Part shown: piece after piece, positions 1 to 11,053 of the stretch
Numbering within the stretch: position 1 is the stretch's first letter
Layout of the letters: each line of letters opens with the position of its first letter
NCBI GenBank assembly: GCA_035079385.1
Contig: JAVHKY010000024.1
Location: 8,680,001-8,744,000 of the forward strand
DNA: 64,000 nt
Direction of reading: 5' to 3'
DNA from: Aspidiotus rigidus
Taxonomy: Eukaryota; Arthropoda; Insecta; Hemiptera; Diaspididae
The notes under the pieces: model-generated
What the model was told of the DNA's origin: nothing
Databases searched by the model: none
The model's input: the letters and a program-made list of their open reading frames with translations, nothing else
Translations under genes and position numbers: made by a program

Positions 1-253
1 ACTCAATTTGATAGGTTTTAGATCACTGATTCGGACGAACTATTTCACTATCTTCGAGTCTTGACTTGCCTGGATCATATCATTTCCTGTTCGGCATAAA
101 TTTTACTTAGGTTCTATTCTGGTTGATGCTTACCCGATAAAATGGAGGAAACTTTAATCGATGTACATGTTAGTAAAATTTCATTATTCAACATAAATGA
201 TTAGAAAACAATCGGTGATTTTTTCTATAAACCTTATTTATTTCTTATGATAG
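1..253 (+). other. Probable intron or 5' flank of the zinc-finger gene
   Basis: No coding frame is recognisable. The stretch ends in a T-rich tract followed by an AG at 252-253, which could be a 3' splice site. The codons just after it (254-271) are open and acidic and continue in frame into the ATG at 272. So this may be the end of an intron whose upstream exon lies outside the window. Confidence 0.4.
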
Positions 254-271
254 CATGACTTTGAAGAGGAG

Positions 272-2356
272 ATGGAAATTAAAGAAGAAAGGTCTGAATT
301 TTTCGTCAGCGACTTAGAAGATAACGTTGAAGTTATTGAAGTGAAACTTGAAGACGACGAGATGGAAAATATGTTCTACGATGTTAGTGACGTGGGAAAC
401 TCGCTAGTCGATATTGCCAACATTCCAATCAACGAAGATGTTACCGCAGAATTGATCGTACCAGATGATATCAGCAGCTTAACGAATTCCTTGAAGGAAA
501 AAACTTTAGATAATCAGGAATTAGCGATACTTGAGAAAGATCTGAAAACGACCACCCCAGGATACGAACATCTTGTGGAGTAAGTATTTACTTCATGTTA
601 AGATTGCTCAGGATTCGAAACAGTCGTTGGTTCGTGTCAGCTATTCTCTCGGTCGTCCTATTTTTGTTTTTCTCTTGTTTTTGTAGTTGAATGTTGATCT
701 ATTTTGAGTTGAGAATAGTGTTAATATCGTTTTTCCTGTCATCGGTTTTCGATTGTGTTCGAACGACCTTAGAGTAAACACAAATGTTTGTATATATATC
801 CTGCTCTGTAATTGCGAGCAATTTTCACTCGGAAAACTGCCGAAATTTTTATGAACGAGTACGCTAGTTCAATTCTAGTAACTTGATTGTCGTATTTTTT
901 CAGGAGTTCGAACACGGTCGGAAAACCAACGCCCAAATTAGAGAAAGTTCCTAAATTAGATAAATCGACCGTTTGTCGTATTTGCGGAAAACTGTACTTC
1001 AATAGATCCAGTTACCTGCGTCATTTAATGAAGGTTCACAGCAATCTCATAAAGCGACAAAAAATATTGGTCAAGGTGGATAAGCCGAACAACCTGTCCT
1101 CCGAGGTTCCAATAATCACTTCTACCGTTACGGTCTCCCCGAGAGTGGCAACTTCAACGAAGAAGAAAAAGTCGGACAACGAGGCTCGGATGTGTGACAT
1201 GTGCGGTAAAATATTTCGTCATAGGTCCACTTTTAGACAACATATGAAAGATAAGCATTCGGATGGTGGGCAAGAAGGTAAAAGTTCGAAAAAACGAACT
1301 TCGCGTATGTGCGATACGTGTGGTAAATTGTGCAGTAGTGGAACCTTTCGAGAACACATGCGAAAGCACACGAATCCAGAGAGTGTTACTTGTGAACATT
1401 GCGGCCAAATCTTTTCTTTCGTTTCTGTACTTAAGAGTCATATCCAAGTACGTCATTCGAACGAGCGTCCCTTCAAATGCAATTTGTGTGAAAGCGCTTT
1501 CAAGCGTGCCGACTACCTTCGATCACACATGCGTTACAAACATCAACCAAAAGCCACCGGAGAAAAAAGTGAATTCAAATGTGAGGATTGCGATGCTGGT
1601 TTCCGTACCGAAATCGGATTGACCAAGCATCGTCACCTGAAAACAAAAGGAGATAGTGTTGGTCAGTGTCCTACATCTTATAAGTGTTCAGTATGCTGCG
1701 CGGTTTTCAAGAAACGAAATTATTTAGTGTTACACAAACGATACGTTCACGAGAAAAATAAACCGTGTCGTATTAGTGAATCTTCCGTCGGCCCTTATAA
1801 GTGCGATAAATGTGATCGTCGTTTCGCATCCGTTTGCGGACGTAACTATCATTGTAAACACGCGCATGGTACAGAATTTAACACGAAATTTTCCGCTGTT
1901 TGTGACCACTGTGGTTTAACGTTCCGTAACCGTGTGTTTTTTGCGAAGCACAGCGCTAAATTACAAGATAAGCCAACTTGTTATTTGTGTTGGAATGCGT
2001 TCCAGACACAAGATGAGCTCAAGACTCACATACACGAAGAACACGTTGACGATTTACCATTCGTTTGCCAGACTTGCAATAATCGTTTTGTTACTTTACG
2101 TCAACTGAACGATCATATTCGCTCGAGACACGAATTTGTCAGACCGTTCAAGTGCGATTATTGCCAACATTCTTCCGTGCGCAAAGATTCCTTAGAGGTC
2201 CATATTCGTAGTTGCCATCTGCATGAGAAACCTTTCAAATGTGATTTATGTGATAAAGCCTTCTCGCAATCCAGTGACGTGCGAAAACATAGGCTTATTC
2301 ATACGCGAAATAAAGTGACGGTGGTACAAGTCAAACCTGAGGAAGTGGTAGCTTAA
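272..2356 (+). CDS. C2H2 zinc-finger protein, isoform A (13 fingers)
   Basis: Two exons, 272-579 and 904-2356, are joined by a GTAAGT donor and a CAG acceptor and keep one frame (586 aa). Residues 1-103 are acidic (many D/E) with no domain I recognise. From about residue 120 to 575 there are some 13 C2H2 fingers (C-x2-C ... H-x3/4-H). At least two are degenerate: one near 1.58-1.65 kb and one near 1.9 kb lack a clean second His. The last finger contains FSQSSDVRKHR. Such arrays usually bind DNA in the nucleus, so a transcription-factor role is inferred from the family. The frame is open upstream of the ATG to a possible splice acceptor at 253, so the real N terminus (for example a ZAD domain) could lie outside the window. 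The first exon also joins in phase to a second finger set (isoform B). Confidence 0.85.
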
Positions 2357-5300
2357 TCGCGAGTATTAAATTTCTTTCAAAAATAATAATTGTTCTGTTT
2401 TTTCTCGTATTCGTCGTTTCTCCGTTGTGTTAACTATAAGCATCTTGATGGACTCAGCATCTTCCGAGTATAAAGATGTATTAAATTTTGTCGTCATTAA
2501 TGCTTCAAGTTTCTGATCACGAATTTGACGTTTCAATGTCAATATGATTTTCCTTTTTTTTTCCTCGTGTTTATTGGCAATCACTTTGTATTATCGAGGA
2601 ATAAATCCCTTTGGTGAGAAATCGAAATAACCTGTTCAGGTTATTTTTCGATAGTTCCTCACTGTGTTTATTGACCACTCGTTCAAATTTTCTTTATTCT
2701 ATCGACAGACCGTCTTGAGAATACGCTGACACAACTTTACACGAATATTATCGTAACTTATAATAAAATAGTCTGAAGCTTATTTGATAGCGTCCTGTTT
2801 TTGTACGTTTCTTCTAGTTCGAATCGTTTGAAGGTCGAGAAGACTGCGACTGATGGAGAACAAATGAAACTTGACGTCGAAAACGTTGATAGTGACCAGA
2901 AAAACATTGTGTAAGTATTTTGTCGGACGTATTCTTCCAAAGTTATAATCTTGGAGGGTGTTTACCGTCCCTTTAAATCCAATGAACCTTACAAAAGTCC
3001 TTTAATTTCATTTCTGATACAATAAAAAAAATTGACATCTGAATTCCTTGGTTTAGTAGGATTTTTTTTTTTGTAGAGGCGAATTTTCAAGGTCAGATGA
3101 AGTCTGGACCGCCTGACACCATCCCCCCAGCTACACCACTGGAATTATGGTTTTGTGGAACACGCTTTAAGAGCCATATTATTATAAAAGTCCAATATTT
3201 TCAATTTTTAAATGTCGTAGATACCCAGTCGCACCTTTTCTCTAGCCCAGGTTCATCTATGAGAAACCAAAATAAAGACGGCTAGCTTTTGTAACGAATC
3301 GAGGAATACATGGAACCTATTTTGTTGGTCGACCTTTCAATTTCGATAATCCGAATCTATTACTATTCAATAATGAATTCTTTCAGTTACCGGGGGATGA
3401 TATTGAAAAAAACTCAGGTATCCGTCATTTTTCGTGGTTCGAAAAGAGACTATCTACGAATGTATCCTGTGAGAAAATGTATTGAAAGTTCTTGACCTTT
3501 TTTGAGGATTAGGTCAAACTTCGACCTTCAAGTCTTATTCATATTTGAAATCCCGACTATCGACTTTATATCATTAATACGCGACTCAATAAAGTTGCGG
3601 TTATTTATATTGCTCAAAATTTATAACAAATAAAAATGATAAAATTACAAATTACTGTAAAATAAATGAGCTACAAATTGCGAGCGTTTTCGGCAGTTAA
3701 CCATTAACGAGCGAACAGATAGAACTAAATGCAAAAACTAACACGTAAGGTCAATAAACGAGATCGACAGGCATGGACTAATTTGTAGTTCATTTATTTT
3801 ATGGTGATTTGTAATTTTATTTTATTTATTTATTATTAATTTCGAACAATATCGACTTGATATCTATCAGGAAATTTGAAAAGCTTTCGGATATCGATGT
3901 GTATAAGTGGCTTCGAGGGAGGCGAAGGCTGCAAGGAAAGCGCAAGAATCTTCCGTTTTACTTTTAAAGATTGACTCTATGACCTTGAGGAGGTACTTGG
4001 GAAAATTTTGAGCTTCATCAGGGAACTCGAAACGATTTTGATCTTCCATACTGTGTATGAAGGAGAGGTGAGGCTTTGAAAAATTTCTGTTGTCGAGCTA
4101 TGTATATCAGGAGAGAGACTTGAAAAATTTCGATCCTGATCGATTATTTAATTGGTATTTTCTTAAATCCTCCGCTGCCCTCTAATACACAGCTTGAAAG
4201 TCAAAATTTCTCCTATATATAGCCCGACTCGAAGTTTTCCAAGTCCCACTCCTAACATGTAGATAACGCAAAAATTGAAATTTTTTGAAGTCTCGGATTT
4301 TTTGGACTGGACAGCTACCGGCGTGCTAGTATCGCATCCTGTCCCCCTTCTCTTGTATGTGGATAACTCAAAAGTTGAAAATTTTCCAAGCCTGTTGTAT
4401 TTCAGTCGGGCAGCCCCTGGTGTTCGACTATCGCATTTTGGTTTTGTAACACTGATCATATAGAAAGAGGGAGTCATTGGACTAGTGAGTTTCGCCAAAT
4501 ATTCTAAACGATAATAGATCATTTTTCCTTGACGTCACAGTACTGTCAACTGTAGGAAAAAATACCCAAAAAGAAGTCTATCAGCTTCCAACGCGTTGTA
4601 GTTACCATGAGAAGTGCATTCTTATACAAAGGAATACTTCAAGATTACAAATACCAACTTTTTATAGAAAAATCATTTTTAATTCTGAAGTACCGGCCAT
4701 TGATCAAAACGCTCTCATGGTAATCATATTAGAGTCGAAATATTACGGTTATTGATAGGTATGACGTCACAGGGAAATCAGTCTATATTGAAAACTCCTA
4801 TCTTAAAATATATATTGAACGCTCTCAGTCACGCCACGCAGCGCATCCAGCGATGTGGGGTGAGCAAATTTCGGGTTGTTGGGGTCGACAAACAATGAAC
4901 GTCACTACCACAAGCAAACAACTTACACGAATTCATAATTCTCACAACTGACGTTAGTTCTATCCTACTCCGCTCGTCGCTTGCAACCATAAAATTGACA
5001 AGAGTTTCCGGTATTATTGTTCAAAAGTGTTTGGTTACATGTAATGCCGCAGACTGTGTTGCGCTTGGAAAAACCTCTTCATACTTTTCTATAGGAAATA
5101 TAGGGCAACATTCAAAATTTTTGCTTCATCTATTATTTCAAAAACAATACATTTTCATGAAAAAATGAAGAGAGCTTAAGTTGTTTGTCTTCAAATTTCC
5201 TAACTGATGATGGTGATTTCAGAATTTCTGGAAACAAAATTACAAAATTGATCTCATTTGATAGAAAATTAAGGACCTTTCTGTCAAAAGGGCGTCCCCT

Positions 5301-8300
5301 CAATGTATTTTTAATAGGGCTTTTCCATGTCGGCGCATTGCATATGTTTTCTCCTATGTGTTATCGAAATGGTAGTATTTCTAACATTGCTCTTATGGCA
5401 AACTACTCCACAATGAAAATGAGTATGCAATCCAGCAACACCCATAAGAGCAATGTTATAAATACTAAAATTTTGATAACACGTAGGAGAATACGTATGC
5501 AATGCGCCGACATGGAAAAGCCCTGTAGGACAAACGCCCTTTTGACAGAAAGGTCTTCAATTACAACACAAATGAATTTCGTTCTCGATCTTACTTTTTT
5601 CATAAAAATGTATAGTTTTTGAAATAAAGCAAACAATTTGCATTACGCCATTATATTTCCTGTAGAAAGTATGAAGAAGATTGCCGCACACGCATCTACC
5701 GGGATAATGTAGCTCAACATTTAGCATCTAATATTGCATAATGGTGAGTTAAACAACTTCCTCTTTCTTCAAGGCTTTTAATGTTATGTGGGTTGCATAT
5801 TTTATTAAATCTCGCTGGGGGCAAACAATGACTTCAGATGAATGGACTGATTTCCAGTTACATCACAGTAGCAATAAATTGCAAAATGCTGCTTGCTGAA
5901 GTACCTGCAAGTCTTTGTTTACTATTTTATCCATGGAATTTCCCATATACAAGAGTAACGTTCTAAAAATATTGATGAATATTTTGAAAACAGGATTTCT
6001 TTTATAATCTAGAAGCTTTATACTTCTAAGAAATTAACTTCTCCTACGTTTTAACCAGTCCAGTTCCATTTTTGAAGTATTGATCTGCTTTCAGAACATT
6101 GGTTTTGCTTATGGGAGGAAAAGTAAACAAAGACTGAAGGAGCTTCAACAAGTAGCATTTTGCGATATTTTGCAGCCTATAGATATTGTGACGTAGTTAG
6201 GAAATCAGTCCATCTATCTCGATAATTTTGTCTGAGTTCTCAAAAAATTTGTTGGAACTGAATAAAAGTCGAGTATTTCTAACATTGTATTTTAGTATTG
6301 TTTTCATAAAAAGTAGATATTTTATGAGAGATTGATGAAAATTTTAAAATTCAATATTCAAGGTAAAAAATACAAAAAAAAAAAAAAAAAAAAAAAAACT
6401 GCAATGCTTATATTTGCATCAACACTAACAAATTTTGGCAAAAACTCTATGGAATTATTGAGATAACTTAATTTGAAGTCATTGTTTGTCTTCCAGCAAG
6501 ATTTGATGAAATGTACCACCCGCACAATATTAAAAGCCTTGTATGGCTTTAACGTAAACAATAAACCAGCCCAAGAAGACAGGAAGCAATAGTAGCGCGC
6601 CAGTGGCTCCCCTATCTGAAAGGTCGAAGTTGCAAAAATACCCATCATACCATGACTGTCTCTAGTTACAGACAGGCCGGTAGGCTGAAAAATGACAACA
6701 ACACCAGGGGGTTGACGTTTACATGCACTCTGATAGGAAATAACAGAAGGATTTCAAATAACCAATTTTATCTCAAATACGGTGCATTTTAAAGGCTTCA
6801 TTTGAAGAACAAACATTTTTCTATTTCTTGCGGGTAATCCCTTCAAAATCTGTCCGCTCGTAATCCAACGACAATAAAGTTTTTTTTTCTCTCATTAGTG
6901 TCTACCTTTCTTTGGTATTAGATTGAGGTCCTCGTACCTATCTCTTTTGTTGCAAACCGTCCAGCAGAAATTTAATATTATATAACATTTTTATTTTCTT
7001 ATACTTATTCTGGAAATGTTGAAAATTTTTTATTCACAAGGGGAGAAGAGAACGTATTTTTAATAAAAAATACTTCTCGAGTTAACTTTTTTGAACCTGA
7101 AATAAGTTGTATGAAAATGTGAATTCCGTAATTATTCTTTCGTTTTTTATTCTTCTAGAAGGACGGTGGAAGTCAAAGAAGTACCGAACCAAAAATCTGA
7201 TGACCAGAAACTTCTAGACGAAAAAAGAGAAAAAAGGTAAAAATTTGATATTTTTACAATTATTACGAATCATCGTGCAGTACTGATGGATAACTTTTTT
7301 TGGCATGTATTTAATAGCACGCAAAAAAAAAAAAAATAGAAATGTCCCTCAAAAAAATTTTACAAAAAAAATTAAAAAGTAAACGCATCGTAATTAAGTG
7401 GCACACAAAAAATGAAAAAAATCTTCCGCAAAGTAAATCTCCAAAAAAATGAAAAAGTGAACGCAAAAAAAAATGTAAAAAGAAGTAAAACTTGGATTGG
7501 TATGTTATTGTGTAGATTGGCATATTATCGTGTGACGCACGGTCATACACCATATAACCTGTTGCAACCTGGCAATAGACCACATGTCAAAATTAGTTAT
7601 CCTTCTTCGCACTGATTGTACATGAGTCAGATAAGTGTCTTTATTTCTCATGTACGGTCGTCTTTTATACATCTCCTGCTTTGGTTTTTGCATTTTATCT
7701 TGTGCGATGGATGATACTTTATACGATGACGATAGTTTGAATGAAACTGAAGACGAAGATGAACCGAGACCTAAACGACGACGAAAATATAACGATAGTT
7801 TGAATGAAACTGAAGACGAAGATGAACCGAGACCTAAACGACGACGAAAATATCGTGTTTGGAAACTAGTGCAAATTTATGAAACGTCGGAAGAAGCAGA
7901 ACAAGCTGTGTATTCCAACGAGATATGGAAGAAATGTTCATCTGTAAGTACAACTTCGGGTACTCGCGTCACATTCCGTTGTACTGCTGGCAAGTATAGA
8001 ACTGAAGAATGTTCAGCAGGCATTTATTTGTTGTATCATTCAACTTCGACGAAAGTCTCACTTTTCGAGACTGAATGCGGACATAATAATCATAATGCTC
8101 AACGTGATCATGGTTTATCTGCTGATATAAAGCAATTCGTTGAAGAAAAGTTTGAAGACGGTGTTACAAAAGCGACCGCTATTCTGGACCTTATTCTCAG
8201 ATACAATTTGGAAGAACCGAAGAAATCGCAACTGAATTCTTTCTTGCAGCAGCTTCGTAAAAAGAAATATGGAGAACCTCGTATGTCCGCTGATGAAATT

Positions 8301-11053
8301 CGTCAGTACTGCATGGGTAAGACACCCATTCCACAGAATGATGATACAGCTTTTGTTCTTAACTCGTACATATTTGCGGAATCCCACGAAGTGGAGAACC
8401 AGGATTTGAAAATTGTATTCTCTACCAAACGTTTGCTGTCTATTGCGAAGAAGTCACCAATGCTTCAGTGTGACGGTACATTCAAGCTTGTGTGGCAAGG
8501 GTATCCCGTGATAGTAGCAGGAACAAGTGATGCTAATAAGAAGTTCCATCCATATGTACTTGGTGTCCTCAAAGGTGAAACAAAGGACGATTATGCGTTC
8601 GTTTTCCAAGCGTTGGTCACATTTATGCCAAACTGGAAACCAACCATACTTCTAGCCGACGGAAGCGATGCAATTACGGCTGCATTTCATGAAATCTTTG
8701 GTGCTCCAACAGTTCGAATAATGTGCTTTCATCATGTGGTTCAAAACAATGATAAGTACTTGAGAGGTCTAGCAGCGGGAGGAAAATGTGGTCGTATTAA
8801 GACTGATATTGCAGTGCTTCAAATCTGTGAAAGTGAAGAGGAGTTTTTACAAGCCAGCGATCTATTTTTGGCGAAGTGGCGAAAAGACAAAGATCCACGA
8901 GTTAAAGATTTCCTGTGCTACTTTCAAATGCAATGGCTAACAAAATATCCTTATTGGTACGAAGGTGCTGCTCATCGTTTTCCTAGCACGAATAATGGCC
9001 TCGAAGCTACAAACTCGTGGATTAAAAGGTCTCACATTTTACGTGAGCGACTCCCAGTAAGCCAATTCATTCCGAGTGCTCTTTCTTTGGTTGAGAAGTG
9101 GTCTAACCGCAGAAATCCTACATCTGTTAACTGCGCATGTTTTGCAGAGGAACCATCGAGAACGCTACAAACATGGGCAGTGGCATATCAGTGGGCATCA
9201 GTCGAAAGAGTAGTATTGGAAGAGAGCGACAGCAGAGATGACTGCATGCGCTATTACGTCACGTCATCCACATGCCCCAAGAAATTAACCAAGAAGCTGT
9301 TACAGCAGTATTTACAGAAGATAGGTCGATGGCGATCATTCGATGAATACAAGGAATATAGGTACAAAATTTGGAGAGTAGTTATCGACAAAATAAATAT
9401 TTCAGAATCAAGTTGTTCGTGTCCCCCATTTCTGAAGAATCGCGAATGCAAACATCGTCTTGGGATGATGATTCGGCTACACTTGGTGAACGTACCGCCA
9501 GCAGCAAAGGATGTACCACTGGGCTTAAAGAGGCGAAGAGGCCGTTCGAGAAAAGCTACAAAAGCTCTGATGACCCAAGATAATTAAATTTATTTGATAA
9601 TTTCCTTTTGTATTGTAATTTAAATTTTTTGAGAGAGAATTTTGATATTTTGCGTAACATAATTGTGTGAATTATTATTCTGATTGCGTTGTAGCTCCTT
9701 ACTTTTTGTAAAAAATGTTTGCTTGCATAAATTTTATTTTTTTGCGTTCAATTATATACTTCCCCTTTTTTTCTTTTTTTTTTTTCTCTAGATTAAGGCA
9801 TCGCTTGCGAATATGTCACTTGTGCGGCAAACATTACACAACGGATAGTGGATTTCGGCATCATATGGTCATGCATCGTGATCCAAGCTATTCTTGTCAT
9901 TTGTGTGGTCGCGTATTTTGGGAATATCAAAATTTGAAAAAGCATTTGGCTGCGCTACATTCTGACGATCGTCCCTTCCAGTGTCATATGTGTGGTATGA
10001 AATATAAGCGTAGAGATGTGCTACAAGAGCATATCAAACGAATACACGATGGCATTAAAAAAACGTGGAACGAAAGATATTTAAGAAAGCGTCGCGGTTC
10101 TCCGAGCAATCCAGGTGTAGTCACTCGTTTTCAGTGTCCCCATTGCAATAAGTGTTTGGCTAGGTATGAATGATAGTACTTTTTAAACTTTAGCTTTGAT
10201 AACTTCAGCGATATTTCAACATTCTTCTTCTCATGTCCCACAGTAAAGCGTATTTACAAGATCACATAAATGGCGCTCACATCAAAAAACCTTTGTACAA
10301 ATGCGATCAATGTGATATGTCTTTCACCAGGAAGGCCTCCTTCAGATACCATTATAACAGAGCTCACGTATTAAAGAAGAAAGTCCTCGAACCAAGGGGA
10401 ACGTTTGTCAAAGACTGTGAATACTGCGGTAGGTATTCCTTGTTTAATCGATAAAGTTGAGAGGAATGGAAACTAGACTCCGCTACGTTCGTTTTTTTGC
10501 AGGTTTATTGTTCCAAGTTAAAAAATACTACGATATACACGTAGCGGCGAAGCATTTCAACAAATACCCTTGCCAGAATTGTGATGATGTATTCGAAAAT
10601 AAGGCACAATTAATGCTGCATTTGGAGACGGTCCACGCAGACGAAGTGGCAAAATGTCAGTTTTGTCAGAAGACTTTCATCGAGGATGTGCATTTGAAAA
10701 GACACATCTATCTGGTTCATACTGAACGAAAACCGTACGAGTGCCACGAGTGTGGTCACAAGGCGAACAAGAAGTCCACTTTAGCCGTACATATGCGTCG
10801 TCATACCGGTGAAAAACCTTATCAGTGTGAGTGGTGTTCGAAACGTTTTTCTCAGTCCGTCGATTTTCGAAAGCATCGAGCGAATCATTTCAAGCAGCGA
10901 AATGAAGATCAAGCGGAAGAGCGTGTCGTGCAGGGGAAGAAAAATGACGACTGTTTGGTAGAAACGCAGGAAATAGGTTATAGTATAGAATGTATCGACG
11001 AGAAGGGTAAAACTTGTTACAAAACGATTCAAGAAGTTTTCCTAGAAGAATAG
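272..11053 (+). CDS. C2H2 zinc-finger protein, isoform B (10 fingers) by alternative splicing
   Basis: The proposed exons are 272-579, 2818-2910, 7159-7236, 9792-10163, 10244-10428 and 10503-11053 (528 aa). All junctions have GT donors and AG acceptors. The two linker exons are 93 and 78 nt, both multiples of three, and every junction up to the finger exon is in the same phase. The linkers encode charged, K/E/D-rich sequence without Cys. The finger part holds ten C2H2 fingers; the last contains FSQSVDFRKHR, nearly the same as the last finger of isoform A, which suggests the two finger cassettes arose by duplication. The finger exons and their frames are clear. That they share the exon at 272-579 is inferred from phase compatibility and from finding no alternative first exon between 2357 and 2817. 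A separate downstream gene with an unseen first exon is the alternative. Confidence 0.65.
2357..2817 (+). terminator. 3' UTR and poly(A) signal of isoform A
   Basis: AATAAA lies at 2600-2605, about 245 bases after the isoform A stop. The region is AT-rich and has no other coding signal. It ends in a TTTCTTCTAG splice acceptor at 2817 that opens the isoform B linker exon. Confidence 0.5.
3600..3850. repeat. Foldback (MITE-like) element
   Basis: An arm at about 3628-3680 is the imperfect inverse of an arm at about 3779-3832; both contain ATTACAAAT and AAATAAATGA-type blocks. Weaker pairing continues outward to about 3600 and 3850. The spacer of about 100 bp is non-coding. No clean target-site duplication was found by eye. 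Confidence 0.55.
5072..5700. repeat. Long foldback element with near-complete inverted arms
   Basis: The inner arms at 5328-5398 and 5440-5515 are inverted copies sharing CCATGTCGGCGCATTGCAT and the block with TAACAC/GTGTTA. Outside them, GACCTTTCTGTCAAAAGGGCG (5273-5293) is mirrored at about 5544-5565. Pairing continues discontinuously to about 5080 and 5690. The arms therefore cover most of the 0.63-kb element, with only about 40 bp between them. A partial copy of the same end (GGGCG/CGCCC with CTGTCAAAAG) lies near 52078-52115 in the apoLpp intron, so the element is a family. ORFs predicted here are by-products of the palindrome. Confidence 0.7.
5842..6213. repeat. Foldback element with ATGGACTGATTTCC ends
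   Basis: Arms of about 95 bp at 5842-5935 and 6118-6213 are imperfect inverted copies. Both include the ATGGACTGATTTCC terminus, the GCAAAATGCT block and the AGTCTTTGTTTACT block. A related end (GACGTCACAGGGAAATCAGTC) occurs at about 4764-4784, so more than one copy lies in this intron. Confidence 0.65.
7707..9587 (+). CDS. Mutator-like (MULE) transposase with SWIM zinc finger
   Basis: A single 626-codon exon from the ATG at 7707 to TAA. An in-frame ATG also exists at 7650, but it would add a hydrophobic leader with no matching function, so 7707 is preferred. Order of parts: an acidic N terminus with KRRRK basic patches; a Cys/His region resembling a FLYWCH/WRKY-GCM1-type fold (residues about 50-120); a MULE DDE core with D256 (LQCDGTFK), D318 (LLADGSD) and E433 (NNGLEATNSW) plus the family's CFHH block; and a SWIM finger C-x-C-xn-C-x-H at about 570-583. 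A basic KRRRGRSRK tail follows. Known MULE transposases cut and paste DNA. The frame is intact, so this is either a young autonomous copy or a domesticated gene; I found no terminal inverted repeats by eye. It lies inside a zinc-finger-gene intron on the same strand. Confidence 0.85.
   Translation: MDDTLYDDDSLNETEDEDEPRPKRRRKYNDSLNETEDEDEPRPKRRRKYRVWKLVQIYETSEEAEQAVYSNEIWKKCSSVSTTSGTRVTFRCTAGKYRTEECSAGIYLLYHSTSTKVSLFETECGHNNHNAQRDHGLSADIKQFVEEKFEDGVTKATAILDLILRYNLEEPKKSQLNSFLQQLRKKKYGEPRMSADEIRQYCMGKTPIPQNDDTAFVLNSYIFAESHEVENQDLKIVFSTKRLLSIAKKSPMLQCDGTFKLVWQGYPVIVAGTSDANKKFHPYVLGVLKGETKDDYAFVFQALVTFMPNWKPTILLADGSDAITAAFHEIFGAPTVRIMCFHHVVQNNDKYLRGLAAGGKCGRIKTDIAVLQICESEEEFLQASDLFLAKWRKDKDPRVKDFLCYFQMQWLTKYPYWYEGAAHRFPSTNNGLEATNSWIKRSHILRERLPVSQFIPSALSLVEKWSNRRNPTSVNCACFAEEPSRTLQTWAVAYQWASVERVVLEESDSRDDCMRYYVTSSTCPKKLTKKLLQQYLQKIGRWRSFDEYKEYRYKIWRVVIDKINISESSCSCPPFLKNRECKHRLGMMIRLHLVNVPPAAKDVPLGLKRRRGRSRKATKALMTQDN
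7728..7853 (+). repeat. 63-bp tandem duplication in the MULE ORF
   Basis: Two adjacent 63-bp units (7728-7790 and 7791-7853) differ at the first base only (GAC versus AAC) and encode 21 residues each, (D/N)DSLNETEDEDEPRPKRRR plus KY. The near identity points to a recent duplication that keeps the frame and doubles an acidic/basic (possible nuclear-localisation) motif. Confidence 0.9.

Larger units (their letters stand above)
2911..7158 (+). other. Intron of the zinc-finger locus, repeat-filled
   Basis: Runs from a GTAAGT donor at 2911 to a TTCTTCTAG acceptor at 7158. It holds no supported coding exon. It contains three foldback elements (annotated separately), a poly(A) run near 6373-6398 and copies of a dispersed TCGAA-TTTTCCAAGTCCC word near 4.2 kb. 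Short ORFs here fall on palindromes or low-complexity DNA. Confidence 0.6.

Noticed and set aside
1154..1622. ORFs overlapping the zinc-finger exon in other frames
   Set aside because: Shadows of the true C2H2 frame.
5185..5636. Plus- and minus-strand ORFs of 63-145 aa
   Set aside because: They lie on the two arms of a foldback element and mirror one another.
9792..11053. Treating the three second-set finger ORFs as separate genes
   Set aside because: The breaks at 10164-10243 and 10429-10502 are short introns with GT/AG ends, and joining them restores split zinc fingers.
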